IMG/VR virus record: IMGVR_UViG_3300013306_000019
Span: 1-58,045 of that record
From: a virus
Strand: one strand, 5' to 3'
Length of the DNA stretch: 58,045 bases
In this document: positions 43,936-51,530 of the stretch, one piece after another
How positions within the stretch are numbered: the stretch's first letter is position 1
Layout: each line of letters begins with the position of its first letter
Made by a program: the position numbers and the translations under genes
Notes under the pieces: generated by a model
Seen by the model: only the letters and a program-made list of their open reading frames with translations
Told to the model about the DNA's origin: nothing
Database searches by the model: none

Positions 43936-44844
43936 TTACTTCTTGTCTACCTGGATGAGAGGGTTGGAACCATTCGGAACTACGAATACGTTACCCTTAG
44001 CACCAAGGTCTCGAAGGGTATCGAGCTGCTGCGACTGAAGAACTTCAGGGGTAAGAGAAGCGGCAAGAGTTCGGTTAGCCTTGGCCTGAGCTTCAGCTTC
44101 TACGATTCGCTGCTGTGCAGAAATCTTAGTTGCATCGAGCTTAGCCTGTTCCTGGAGAACCTGAGTCTTGGCATTCTGTGCATCGGTGAATCGGTCCTGA
44201 ACAACCTGAGGGTAGCGGATACCCTGAAGAGCGACCGAGTCTACGACGACACCCTGCTTTTCCCAGCGAGTCTTAAGACCTTCAACGATCTTGAGCTCAA
44301 GTTCAGAGCGCTTAGCGAGTACATCTACCGTCGAGTAGCTAGACGGTACGTTTCGAACGACGGAGCGGATGTCCTGGTCGATGAGCTTCGAAACGAAGTT
44401 TTCCTGAGACTTGTAGACAGTGAAGATGTCGGACACCTTGTCAGGCTTGATTGAGTAGCGGACTGCTACGTCAATGTTGGCTGTAACGCCGTCCTTGTCC
44501 TGAGCTGTGATTTCCGGACCGTTGACCTTCTCATTGCCACTTGCCTGACCATTCAACTTGTAGATGGCCTGCTGACCGGTGATGTCAAAGTCAATTGCTT
44601 CCTGGTTCGGGAACTTCCAGTCAGGACCTGCAGTTGTGTCTTCACGAGCAATGGTACCGTCCCAGTTCTTGATGACCTTTGCTTCGCCGACTTCCTGAGT
44701 GTAGAAGGAAGAGAAGACAAGCATACCGCCACCAATTACGAGGGCTAGTAGACCTGCACCCAACTTAGCGGGAGCACCAGGGCCGAAGATGGCAAAGCCA
44801 GCGCCGACCACGAGGATAATAATGCCGAGAATAAAGAGAATCAA
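43936..44844 (-). CDS. SPFH/prohibitin-family membrane protein (TTG start)
   Basis: 302 aa from TTG 44844, seven bases after AAAGGA; the reading to 45006 is rejected because it runs through the hairpin and the upstream gene. One N-terminal membrane helix region (ILFILGIIILVVGAGFAIFG, then LGAGLLALVIGGGMLVF), then a SPFH domain (VGEAKVIKNWDGTIARED ... AVRYSIKPDKVSDIF) and a coiled-coil tail (AKTQVLQEQAKLDATKISAQ). SPFH proteins assemble in rings on membranes; phage versions may affect host proteases or membranes. Confidence 0.85.
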   Translation of the reverse strand: MILFILGIIILVVGAGFAIFGPGAPAKLGAGLLALVIGGGMLVFSSFYTQEVGEAKVIKNWDGTIAREDTTAGPDWKFPNQEAIDFDITGQQAIYKLNGQASGNEKVNGPEITAQDKDGVTANIDVAVRYSIKPDKVSDIFTVYKSQENFVSKLIDQDIRSVVRNVPSSYSTVDVLAKRSELELKIVEGLKTRWEKQGVVVDSVALQGIRYPQVVQDRFTDAQNAKTQVLQEQAKLDATKISAQQRIVEAEAQAKANRTLAASLTPEVLQSQQLDTLRDLGAKGNVFVVPNGSNPLIQVDKK

Positions 44845-44868
44845 TTTCGTCCTTTTGTCATTGTTTGA

Positions 44869-44894
44869 GGGAGGGTGCCTTGTGACACCCTCCC
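44869..44894. other. stable intergenic hairpin between DUF932 and SPFH genes
   Basis: 9-bp G/C-rich stem GGGAGGGTG / CACCCTCCC with an 8-nt loop, no T-tract on the - strand. A processing or mRNA-stabilising hairpin, or a weak attenuator. Confidence 0.6.
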
Positions 44895-44911
44895 AGGTAA
44901 AGCAGGGGTTG

Positions 44912-45841
44912 TTATTTGCTCGTAGCCAAGATGCGCTTGTGAGCGTTGTTGCGAAGCTTCTCACCGAATCCTGCATCTGCAAGAGACTTGAAGCGAGAAG
45001 TGTCATTGTGGTACTTCTTCACGTGGTCCGAGAAGAAAGTAACGGTGTTGAAAGCTGCCCAAGCTGTTCCTGCACCAGCCGCATTGATAACAGTGGGTTC
45101 GTTCTCGTAGATGTCCATCAGAGACGCTACGGTCTTGGTCTTCTGGACCTTCGATTCGGGAACGATTGCATTGGCGAGGTTGAGCATTTTCTTCTCAGTG
45201 AAAGGGATAGACAACATCTTCTGTACCTCGAGCTCGAAAGCGTCGTGGTACTTGACGGTCATCTGAAGAGCTTCACGAGCCTCTTCAATCCTGCCACTGA
45301 GAGAAGACTGGTGACGAAGTGACCATTTGTGCTTAGCGCCGTTGAGAGCCATTGTCACGGTGTTGTTGCAGACTGCTCGAATCTGAGTAAGAGCGGCTGT
45401 GAAAGACTGTGAGCCATCATGCGAGTTGGTGATGAGAAGATACGTCTTGTGAGCATCTTCACCAGCTACCAACCAATCTTCTCCAACCTGAGCCGTCAGG
45501 AAGACTCGCTTTCCACCGAAGAGAGAACCAGCTGTAGTGTACTTGGCTTCTCCCGAATCGACGAGGTTGTCAAAGAATTCGAAAGCAACGTTATTCTGGA
45601 AGAGGTTGTATCCATCTCCAACGATTCCCAGTTCGTGGTCATCCGAAGTTCGGACTACAGCATGTCGACCAGAGAAAAGCTTGTTGCTTGATCCGAACTT
45701 GAGTGGCTGCTTTTCAACCATCCAGTCAAGTCCTGAAAGCTTGAGAGCTTCAGAAGCAGTCTTGACTCCTTCAACTACATTTCCGACTCCGTGCCAGGGA
45801 ACGAGTGATTCACCTGAAAACATGGTTTCAACTGCGTGCAT
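44912..45841 (-). CDS. DUF932 phage/plasmid-like protein
   Basis: 309 aa from MHAVETMFSGESLVPWHGVG; the frame to 45901 runs through the promoter and is rejected. Conserved features of the DUF932 family (TIGR03299-like) are visible: PWHGVGNVV, VGDGYNLFQNNVAFEFFDNL, VFLTAQVGEDW, NSHDGSQSFTAALTQIRAVC, NTAWAAFN-like AGTAWAAFNTVTFFSDHV. Function is not established; it is a common early gene on plasmids and phages. It has the conserved leader. Confidence 0.85.
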   Translation of the reverse strand: MHAVETMFSGESLVPWHGVGNVVEGVKTASEALKLSGLDWMVEKQPLKFGSSNKLFSGRHAVVRTSDDHELGIVGDGYNLFQNNVAFEFFDNLVDSGEAKYTTAGSLFGGKRVFLTAQVGEDWLVAGEDAHKTYLLITNSHDGSQSFTAALTQIRAVCNNTVTMALNGAKHKWSLRHQSSLSGRIEEAREALQMTVKYHDAFELEVQKMLSIPFTEKKMLNLANAIVPESKVQKTKTVASLMDIYENEPTVINAAGAGTAWAAFNTVTFFSDHVKKYHNDTSRFKSLADAGFGEKLRNNAHKRILATSK

Positions 45842-45887
45842 TTTGGTTTTCCTTAGTTTGTTTGTTTGAGTTGCTGTTGATAAGACT

Positions 45888-45916
45888 ACTCTATAACACA
45901 CTTTGGAAAATGTACA
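45888..45916 (-). promoter_or_regulatory. promoter for the DUF932-SPFH unit
   Basis: On the - strand: TGTACA (45916-45911), 17-bp spacer, TAGAGT (45893-45888); leader AUCAACAGCAACUC, then AAGGAAAACC. Confidence 0.8.
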
Positions 45917-45919
45917 ATC

Positions 45920-46183
45920 CTAGGGCCAGAGTACTACTGCCGGCTTAAAAGCTTCATCAATCTCATGCTCCTCGTAGTCGCGCTCACTGATGAGGTCCTC
46001 ACGGGAGAACAACTCTCCAGCTTCCAGGACTCCACCAGCATACGTTCGTTCGACGAGCTCAATCGAAAAGTCATCAGTCGAATAATAACTATTGCCCTCT
46101 TCATCACTGGCTTGAATGACTTCCATGGTGGGGTCTTGCTGAGCCAGTTCGGTCATTTTTTCTGCGAATGCTACAATATTCAT
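45920..46183 (-). CDS. hypothetical acidic protein
   Basis: 87 aa, acidic, beginning MNIVAFAEKMTELAQQDPTM; middle DEEGNSYYSTDDFSIELVER. Function unknown. Upstream is a leader with a perfect palindrome (46246-46263). Confidence 0.75.
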   Translation of the reverse strand: MNIVAFAEKMTELAQQDPTMEVIQASDEEGNSYYSTDDFSIELVERTYAGGVLEAGELFSREDLISERDYEEHEIDEAFKPAVVLWP

Positions 46184-46245
46184 GATGGGCCTTCCTGAAG
46201 GCTACGTTAGCTTCCAGGTCTTGACCCAATCGGAAGCATTTGATG

Positions 46246-46263
46246 TAATGGTTATAACCATTA
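46246..46263. promoter_or_regulatory. 18-bp perfect palindrome over a probable -10/start site
   Basis: TAATGGTTATAACCATTA overlaps the TATAAT (46265-46260) expected for the 45920 gene; the predicted +1 (about 46253) lies at the dyad centre. The -35 is poor, so control by a binding protein is likely. Confidence 0.55.
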
Positions 46264-46275
46264 TATACAACCTTA

Positions 46276-46488
46276 TTATTCTACAATCTCAGGAACCACA
46301 CTTGTAACGATGAAAGCTGCCTGTCTGTCATCACTGTCAAAGGCTTCAACTAGACTCATCAACTTATCTTCCATATACGCTTTCTCAAGATCGGCAAGCT
46401 GATAGATGTCATCAGGATCACCTTCGAAAACTTCACTTGAGAAGATAACTTCGATCGTAGCAGTGTAGGTCTGGTAGTTCGTAGCCAT
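46276..46488 (-). CDS. hypothetical protein
   Basis: 70 aa (MATNYQTYTATIEVIFSSEV...), helical middle, β ends. Shares one base with the upstream stop. Function unknown. Confidence 0.75.
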   Translation of the reverse strand: MATNYQTYTATIEVIFSSEVFEGDPDDIYQLADLEKAYMEDKLMSLVEAFDSDDRQAAFIVTSVVPEIVE

Positions 46489-46970
46489 TAGGCTTTTGGT
46501 TCCTTACTGGATAGTTCAGCATAGAGAGCAAGATATGCAGCTCCATCAATTGCAGAGTCTTCTTTGTAGCCTGCAATGTTTCGTACAATTTTCAGCAAAG
46601 CCATAGCAATAGCGACATCTGCTGGAGTTAGTGGTTCCTTCAACTTCTTTTTAAGTTGAATGTTCCAAGCATCGGCAATGTTCTGAAAGTTCTCTTCAGG
46701 TGGACCGTACTGCTCTTGTCGGTCACTGGTGATTAGCTTTGCAGCTTCGTTGAGAATTTCTTCGCGCTTTGTCAATGTCTTCTTCGGAATAGTAAAGGTA
46801 CTGTTTGTATTGTCTGTCGTGTAGACAGGATACTTTGGTGGGCTTGTAGGAAGTATGATGTCATAACCAGGATATGGGGCTTTTATCTCATAGGGGGTAT
46901 TGATTATATGCCCATCTACGATGCCAGCATTCCACTCTGCATCTTTTAGTGCTTCTTCAGAATTTGTCAT
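46488..46970 (-). CDS. DUF6378-like protein
   Basis: 160 aa. The C-terminal half carries REEILNEAAKLITSDRQEQY, GPPEENFQNIADAWNIQL, VAIAMALLKIVRNIAGYKED and SAIDGAAYLALYAEL, the pattern of the phage DUF6378 helical domain (G-D-R-x3-Y-G, D-V-A ... L-K-x-A/V-R, D-x-x-x-D ... G-Y). MazG-type nucleotide pyrophosphatases share a related fold, so nucleotide hydrolysis is possible but not shown. The N-terminal 60 residues (APYPGYDIILPTSPPKYPVY) are Pro/Tyr-rich. Confidence 0.75.
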   Translation of the reverse strand: MTNSEEALKDAEWNAGIVDGHIINTPYEIKAPYPGYDIILPTSPPKYPVYTTDNTNSTFTIPKKTLTKREEILNEAAKLITSDRQEQYGPPEENFQNIADAWNIQLKKKLKEPLTPADVAIAMALLKIVRNIAGYKEDSAIDGAAYLALYAELSSKEPKA

Positions 46971-46984
46971 CTAACAATCATATC

Positions 46985-48286
46985 CTAACGGAAGTCAAAC
47001 GAGAAAATCTCGCCGTCTTTGGTGAGGAAGGTTGCAGCTGAAGGATTTCCAACTCCACCATGACGTCGACGGTAGTAGTTTGACTCAGATTCAAAGGAAG
47101 GCGTACGAACAGTGAACATGTCATTCTCCTGCTCGAAACAACCTGTGTGGTTGTGACCATGAATAAGAACGTGAACACCCTGCATCGGAGAGTGGCGGTT
47201 GAAGAGCTGACCCTTGAGCCAGTCCCAGTGCTTACCCTTTGTCCACTGGTCTCCATGCACTTGAACGATTTTGGTACCTGCAACTTCACGAACGAGAGTA
47301 TCCTCATCGAACGCTACAATACCAAACTCAAGGTGGCCGAAGAGGTAAGGATCGCCAAACTCTGTGAGTGCCTGCTTAATAGAAGACAGAGCCTGAACTG
47401 CCCACGAGTCAGAGGAATCTGTCGAGACAGGTTCACGCTGAGCCTGATCGTGGTTGCCAGGTACTGAGTCAATTGTCAGTTTAGTGGTGAGAGGTGCGAA
47501 GGCCTTGATGGTGAAGATCATCAGAGTCTGCATCAACTGGACCTGCTGAGTTGTTGTCAGTTCAGTTCGGCGTGCATTACGACCACCCTGTGAAACCATA
47601 CCTTCGATGAAGTCACCAACCCAAGAAATATGGATAGGTCCAATTTCATCACGGAATCGGTTGACCTTATTTACAGCATGCTGAACTGAATCGACATAGC
47701 GCTGGACAATACCTTTAGTACCGTCTCCATCGGCTTTACCGAGCTGAAGGTCTCCAGCTGCAAAGACAAATCCCTTGTCGCCAGTACCAGGTTCTACATA
47801 CTCTGGGTAGGAAACATCCGTAACAGAGGCAATTAGTAGATCAAAACTCTCTGTTGAAATTGGTTCAACAACCTTGATTGGCTGGACATTATAGGAATGG
47901 AGGTAGGGTCCACCAGGTGTTCTCTGCCACTGCTTTGCACCAGCAATATAGAACTTAGTAGGATCGTAGCCAAGCTCCTCAAGCTTGCCTGGTTCTTCCT
48001 CAGCAGATACCTGCTCATCTTCTGCATATTCTTCTTCATCGAAAGAAGTTGGAGGAGCTACAACACCAGTTATTGGTCTAAGTCGAGCAGTAGGATCTGA
48101 TTCTTCTTCAGGAGTACCAGCTTCAATATGCTTTTTAAGATAAGTAGAGATAGCAGTGGGGCTAATCTGAATATCAAATGCTTCTGCAATATCACGAGAA
48201 ATATCTGCGTAAGTTAGTCCACTTGCGTAAAGTTCTGTAATTGCTTCATGATATTCTCTGCAAACCCCAGGATAAGCTTTTTTCAA
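46985..48286 (-). CDS. metallophosphoesterase with N-terminal HTH (TTG start)
   Basis: 433 aa. I start at TTG 48286, eight bases after AAAAGGA; the frame to 48466 would run through the tRNA-Arg gene. The N-terminus (YHEAITELYASGLTYADISR, AEAFDIQISPTAISTYLKK) is a helix-turn-helix. The catalytic part has FAAGDLQLGK, ISWVGDFIEGM, VPGNHDQ, VQVHGDQW and IHGHNHTG, the full calcineurin-like metal site. It could act on DNA or RNA ends or nucleotides. Downstream genes follow with short gaps. Confidence 0.85.
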   Translation of the reverse strand: MKKAYPGVCREYHEAITELYASGLTYADISRDIAEAFDIQISPTAISTYLKKHIEAGTPEEESDPTARLRPITGVVAPPTSFDEEEYAEDEQVSAEEEPGKLEELGYDPTKFYIAGAKQWQRTPGGPYLHSYNVQPIKVVEPISTESFDLLIASVTDVSYPEYVEPGTGDKGFVFAAGDLQLGKADGDGTKGIVQRYVDSVQHAVNKVNRFRDEIGPIHISWVGDFIEGMVSQGGRNARRTELTTTQQVQLMQTLMIFTIKAFAPLTTKLTIDSVPGNHDQAQREPVSTDSSDSWAVQALSSIKQALTEFGDPYLFGHLEFGIVAFDEDTLVREVAGTKIVQVHGDQWTKGKHWDWLKGQLFNRHSPMQGVHVLIHGHNHTGCFEQENDMFTVRTPSFESESNYYRRRHGGVGNPSAATFLTKDGEIFSFDFR

Positions 48287-48322
48287 TTCGTCATTCCTTT
48301 TAGTCGATAAAACATAATTTCT

Positions 48323-48351
48323 ATAATAACAAAGGGTCAAGTAAAAGTACA
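48323..48351 (-). promoter_or_regulatory. promoter for the metallophosphoesterase operon, embedded in a terminator
   Basis: On the - strand: TGTACT (48351-48346), 17-bp spacer, TATTAT (48328-48323). The -35 forms the loop side of the hairpin at 48331-48362, so termination of the upstream transcript and start of the next share the same DNA. Confidence 0.7.
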
Positions 48352-48362
48352 CTTGACCCTTT
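48331..48362 (-). terminator. terminator after tRNA-Arg, overlapping the next promoter
   Basis: 12-bp perfect stem AAAGGGTCAAGT / ACTTGACCCTTT with loop GTACTTTT (read on the - strand), then TGTTATT. Confidence 0.75.
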
Positions 48363-48364
48363 AG

Positions 48365-48436
48365 TACCTCTATGTGGGATCGAACCACAGGCCTGGTCTT
48401 CGGAAAACCATGCTCTGTCCACTGAGCTATAGAGGT
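48365..48436 (-). tRNA. tRNA-Arg(CCG)
   Basis: Cloverleaf: acceptor ACCTCTA/TAGAGGT, D-arm GCTC/GAGC, anticodon arm TGGTT-TTCCGAA-GACCA (anticodon CCG), T-arm TGTGG-TTCGATC-CCACA, discriminator A. No CCA encoded. It lies between the HNH terminator and the next promoter. Confidence 0.9.
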
Positions 48437-48470
48437 AAAAAGAATGGCAGCCACAAGGACTGCCATTCTT
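48437..48470 (-). terminator. terminator of the HNH gene
   Basis: 11-bp stem AAGAATGGCAG / CTGCCATTCTT, loop TCCTTGTGG, then TTTT on the - strand; immediately upstream of tRNA-Arg. Confidence 0.85.
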
Positions 48471-48472
48471 AT

Positions 48473-48979
48473 TTACTTTTTGTTCTTACGCTTACGTCTT
48501 GGCTTATCTGACTGGATGTAGACCTTGACAGGAATATGTGGCTGGAACAAAAGAGGCATACGAGCTTCCTCAGGAGTTCTGTCATTCTTCTTGTTGTTAC
48601 ATGGAGAACAAGCTGCAATAGCATTCATCCATGTGTCTCCACCACCACGAGACTTTGGAAAAATGTGGTCGTGAGTTGTTGCTGCTTTGTTGCAGTAACC
48701 ACACTTGTATTTGTCTCGTTCAAGAACTCCACGCTTCGAGAAAATAACATCTCGAGTAACGTATGGAACCTTGACAAACTCTAGAAGACGGATCACCAAT
48801 GGGAATGGAATGTCAATTCCACCCACTGAACGGATTCTCCGAGACTCATCGCCTTCTTCGATAACTGCACGATTGGATGCGACAAGGGCTAGAGCTCGTT
48901 TAAGCTGTGTAGGGCCGAGCTCTTGGTAACTTGCGTTAAGTACATTCACTTGAGTGTACGCGATAATATGGTTGCTCAC
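48473..48979 (-). CDS. HNH endonuclease (GTG start)
   Basis: 168 aa. McrA-type HNH: KYKCGYCNKAATTHDHIFPK (C-x2-C then T-x-D-H-I), SRGGGDTWMNAIAACSPCNN and KKNDRTPEEARM, all of the actinobacterial phage HNH group. A basic tail (KPRRKRKNKK) would aid DNA binding. It may be a packaging-associated or mobile nuclease; the terminase is far away. GTG start eight nt after AAAGGA. Confidence 0.85.
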   Translation of the reverse strand: MSNHIIAYTQVNVLNASYQELGPTQLKRALALVASNRAVIEEGDESRRIRSVGGIDIPFPLVIRLLEFVKVPYVTRDVIFSKRGVLERDKYKCGYCNKAATTHDHIFPKSRGGGDTWMNAIAACSPCNNKKNDRTPEEARMPLLFQPHIPVKVYIQSDKPRRKRKNKK

Positions 48980-49014
48980 TTGTCATCCTTTCATCATGTC
49001 AGTGTGCTAGTAGA

Positions 49015-49043
49015 AATATATACACTGCATTTTACAATGTACA
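49015..49043 (-). promoter_or_regulatory. promoter for the HNH gene
   Basis: On the - strand: TGTACA (49043-49038), 17-bp spacer, TATATT (49020-49015). It starts 4 nt after the 3' end of tRNA-Cys. Confidence 0.8.
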
Positions 49044-49047
49044 ATCG

Positions 49048-49118
49048 AGGTGAGTGTGGGACTCGAACCCACGTGCACGCTTTTGCAGAGCGCGACCTAA
49101 CCACTCGGACAACCCACC
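49048..49118 (-). tRNA. tRNA-Cys(GCA)
   Basis: Acceptor GGTGGGT/ACTCACC (one G-U), anticodon loop CTGCAAA, T-arm GTGGG-TTCGAGT-CCCAC, discriminator U73 (a Cys identity base). No encoded CCA. Confidence 0.9.
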
Positions 49119-49122
49119 AGAG

Positions 49123-49195
49123 AGCCACAAGCGGGCAACGATCCCACGACCTCGTCCTTACCAAGGACGCACTCTACCAACTGAGCTATTGTGAC
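49123..49195 (-). tRNA. tRNA-Thr(GGT), atypical T-loop
   Basis: Acceptor GTCACAA/TTGTGGC, anticodon stem CGTCC/GGACG with loop TTGGTAA (anticodon GGT). The T-loop is ATCGTTG: position 54 is A instead of T and the usual A58 is missing, so tertiary pairing may be altered. Four nt upstream of tRNA-Cys in transcription order. Confidence 0.8.
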
Positions 49196-49238
49196 ATATC
49201 ACGCTTTTGGGAGAAGCGTGCAAAACTCTATAAGGTTA

Positions 49239-49412
49239 TTATATACTGAAACAGGCTAAACATACAATCTCTTCGATGGGGATGCCACCTTCAGACATTG
49301 CGTAAATTTGCGTCCCGTAGTACTTGAAGCGGTCAATATCACCATCACACTCCATGCAGACCATTTCTTTCTCGAGTTCGGTGACAAGAAAAAGAATGGA
49401 CTCTTCGTCCAC
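49239..49412 (-). CDS. small zinc-binding protein (GTG start)
   Basis: 57 aa. The GTG is fused to the upstream TAG (TAGTG). Two C-x2-C pairs, MVCMECDGDI and IVCLACFSI, 30 residues apart, form a likely zinc ribbon. Ends just before the tRNA pair. Function unknown. Confidence 0.65.
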   Translation of the reverse strand: MDEESILFLVTELEKEMVCMECDGDIDRFKYYGTQIYAMSEGGIPIEEIVCLACFSI

Positions 49413-49954
49413 TAGTGGCCAATTTCAAAATATTCGACGTTGAAGCCATCGCGAGTAGCTGTGACTTCTGCAGGATCACCGAACTTCTGCTGAAAGAGGT
49501 CAGAGAAGTGGTCCCATTCTCCAGCTAGTGTAGCAAAATCTTCTCCAAAGCTAGATGGAATTTCTACTCCACCAAGAGATGTTACCCAGTGGCGCTCGTA
49601 GGTTTTGCCGTTGTATTCCCCGTAGTTGAAGAGACTATAGCTGTCGAAACTAGTATCACCGTAGTCTTCGTTGTAGTCATCGGCTTCTTCAACGTCTTCA
49701 TCCCAATCACGGCCAGGATTGCCAAGGCCGAAGCGAACTTCATGCAAGCTAAATGTACAGGGTTCACCATCATTGAAGCCGGGAGTGCCTTGGCCCCATC
49801 GAATGAAGGTAACGAAGGGGTACTTCTCGAAGAACGTGTCAAGTACCTCCAGAAACTCCTCAGGGCCTTTCTGAGGTACTGGAGTGGAATAGCTATAGTT
49901 GCTTACATCCCCATGGATTGGGCGTCCCAGGATGTCATTCTCAGTCGTGGTCAT
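49412..49954 (-). CDS. hypothetical protein, paralogue of the next gene
   Basis: 180 aa. Shares GRPI-x-G(D/E) near the N-terminus, acidic β-rich middle and FGDPAEVTATRDGFNVEYFE at the C-terminus with the 49941-50372 product (FGDHAEVTATKEGFRVEFYD). A Tyr/Asp-rich insert (EEADDYNEDYGDTSFDSYSL) is specific to this copy. Function unknown. Confidence 0.75.
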   Translation of the reverse strand: MTTTENDILGRPIHGDVSNYSYSTPVPQKGPEEFLEVLDTFFEKYPFVTFIRWGQGTPGFNDGEPCTFSLHEVRFGLGNPGRDWDEDVEEADDYNEDYGDTSFDSYSLFNYGEYNGKTYERHWVTSLGGVEIPSSFGEDFATLAGEWDHFSDLFQQKFGDPAEVTATRDGFNVEYFEIGH

Positions 49955-50372
49955 AAAATTCTACCCTAAATCCTTCTTTAGTTGCAGTCACTTCTGCGTG
50001 GTCACCAAATGTCTCTTGTAGGAACTCGTAATGGTCTGAACCTAGCTCGTGTACCATGTTGCTAAATGCTTCTTTGATTTCAGAGTCCATCTCAATTACT
50101 CTTCCACCGTAGGGATAGAAAATCTCATCCTGCTGAAACTCTACTTCAGCAGACTTTAGCTTAATGTGGGTCTGGTCCTGAAGAACCCAAAACTCACATT
50201 CTTCACCGTCCATCCAGTATGGGGTGTACTGAACCCAAGAAACATACTCAACATCGTCAAAAGTGAGTACAGCGTCAAGAGCGTCTAGCCACTTTTGCGG
50301 ATCTGATTGCTTTGACCATGGAGAGCGAATTTCACCCTCAATGGGACGGCCGAATACTTCACTTGTCGTCAT
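49941..50372 (-). CDS. hypothetical protein, paralogue of the next gene
   Basis: 143 aa, acidic. Paralogue of the 49412-49954 product (see its shared motifs); overlaps it by 14 nt. The gene overlaps the DUF6915-like gene's end by 14 nt. Function unknown. Confidence 0.75.
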   Translation of the reverse strand: MTTSEVFGRPIEGEIRSPWSKQSDPQKWLDALDAVLTFDDVEYVSWVQYTPYWMDGEECEFWVLQDQTHIKLKSAEVEFQQDEIFYPYGGRVIEMDSEIKEAFSNMVHELGSDHYEFLQETFGDHAEVTATKEGFRVEFYDHD

Positions 50373-50766
50373 CTGTCTTTCCTACCTTTACGATATTCTG
50401 GAGCATCTCTTCGCGTCCAATAAACTTGTTGCGTCGTCCACCCATCCAGGTGACACAGTTCATACAATCGAGCCAGTCTCCAGGAGATGGGATACAGCCG
50501 AGGTCCTCAACAATATGATTCTCAGCGATGTCACGGACAATGACTTTCTTTTCTTTCTGAGTCTTCTCGTCAAAGATGGTGATGTAGTGGCCGAAAACTT
50601 CTTGAGCCATGAATGGTCCATTGGCGTGGTGGAGCATTGCACGATGGCGAACGTCTCCATACGAGCTTTTGTATTGGTCAATCCATTCATGAATCTTGAT
50701 ATAGTCTTCTGGCTTGCCACCGAAATGGCGAGCAGAAGCTTCAGCATGCAGATAGGATTGTGCCAT
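50359..50766 (-). CDS. DUF6915-like protein
   Basis: 135 aa. HAEASARHFGGKPEDYIKIH (residues 7-26), then RHRAMLHHANGPFMAQEVFG and a CMNCVTW Cys pair match the pattern of the phage DUF6915 domain, with many conserved His that may bind metal. Function is not known to me. Confidence 0.75.
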   Translation of the reverse strand: MAQSYLHAEASARHFGGKPEDYIKIHEWIDQYKSSYGDVRHRAMLHHANGPFMAQEVFGHYITIFDEKTQKEKKVIVRDIAENHIVEDLGCIPSPGDWLDCMNCVTWMGGRRNKFIGREEMLQNIVKVGKTDDDK

Positions 50767-50987
50767 TAGACAGGGGTGTCCTCAAGGATTTCAATGAGGT
50801 TGGTGAGCTCAGCAATCTGACCTCGCACATATCCATAGTCTACGCCAGCACTGAAGGTGTCGTCATGGTTCCCACCACTGGCTACATCTGCTACAAACTC
50901 ATCGTAGTCTTCTTCAATGTGCTCGATAGTATGCTGAAGATCAGCAATTTTGGAGTGGGCAAAACTAATCAATTCGTCTTTAGTCAT
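50766..50987 (-). CDS. hypothetical helical protein
   Basis: 73 aa, coiled-coil-like and acidic (KIADLQHTIEHIEEDYDEFV; GQIAELTNLIEILEDTPV). Shares one base with the upstream gene. Function unknown. Confidence 0.75.
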   Translation of the reverse strand: MTKDELISFAHSKIADLQHTIEHIEEDYDEFVADVASGGNHDDTFSAGVDYGYVRGQIAELTNLIEILEDTPV

Positions 50988-50995
50988 TTATTTCC

Positions 50996-51289
50996 TTAGC
51001 AGGACCAGCAATCGCCGACCTGGAATTTGTTGTAGTCACCTTCATTGACATAGGCCCAACCGGTCTTGTCATTCTTTTTCAAATCAAATTTGTAGGTTGC
51101 AGCATGATGAGTCTTCTGAGGTATCTTCATCGTGCAAATACCAGCACTGTTTCGAGTCATGCACTCCATAGTCGAAGTGTCATACGGTGCTGTGTAAGAC
51201 TTCTTGGTGATAAATCCAGAGTCAATAGAGCTACAAGCCGAAAGAGTGAAGAGGCTGAGAAGAGCGAGGATAGCTGTCCATTTACGCAT
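50996..51289 (-). CDS. predicted lipoprotein
   Basis: 97 aa from MRKWTAILALLSLFTLSACS. It has a basic N-terminus, hydrophobic h-region and lipobox LSAC, so it should be exported and lipid-anchored on the cell surface, leaving a small domain with four further Cys (MECMTRNSAGICTMKI; GDCWSC). Phage-encoded surface lipoproteins can block superinfection; that role is inferred. ATG overlaps the upstream stop. Confidence 0.8.
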   Translation of the reverse strand: MRKWTAILALLSLFTLSACSSIDSGFITKKSYTAPYDTSTMECMTRNSAGICTMKIPQKTHHAATYKFDLKKNDKTGWAYVNEGDYNKFQVGDCWSC

Positions 51290-51494
51290 GAGCTTTACCC
51301 AACTGGTGAGTGCCAATGACGATAACACGGCTACGCTTGTACTGAAGATTCAGGGAACGCATGAGACGGTCTCCTGCAGCCTCGTGGCTAGGAGCTACCA
51401 TCTTTCGCACAGCTTCTCGACCATCACCCCAGTAAATGTCGATTTCGAATCTCTTCAGGCCTGGCTTCTCTTTGACTGGCTTCATCTTTTTCAT
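51282..51494 (-). CDS. small basic protein, leaderless mRNA
   Basis: 70 aa, basic (MKKMKPVKEKPGLKRFEIDI...). The ATG equals the predicted +1 of the promoter at 51501-51529. β then helix (GDRLMRSLNLQYKRSRVIVI). Co-transcribed with the lipoprotein gene. Function unknown. Confidence 0.75.
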   Translation of the reverse strand: MKKMKPVKEKPGLKRFEIDIYWGDGREAVRKMVAPSHEAAGDRLMRSLNLQYKRSRVIVIGTHQLGKAHA

Positions 51495-51500
51495 AAGATG

Positions 51501-51529
51501 ATCCTACACTATTGGTAGGGATTTGTACA
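51501..51529 (-). promoter_or_regulatory. leaderless promoter for the 51282-lipoprotein unit
   Basis: On the - strand: TGTACA (51529-51524), 17-bp spacer, TAGGAT (51506-51501), six bases, ATG. Confidence 0.7.
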
Positions 51530-51530
51530 A

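Noticed and set aside
44845-45006. N-terminal extension of the SPFH protein
   Set aside because: Overlaps the DUF932 gene in another frame and the hairpin; a TTG after AAAGGA gives a membrane helix at once.
48287-48466. N-terminal extension of the metallophosphoesterase
   Set aside because: It would translate through tRNA-Arg, the terminator and the promoter; a TTG with a strong ribosome site starts the conserved part.
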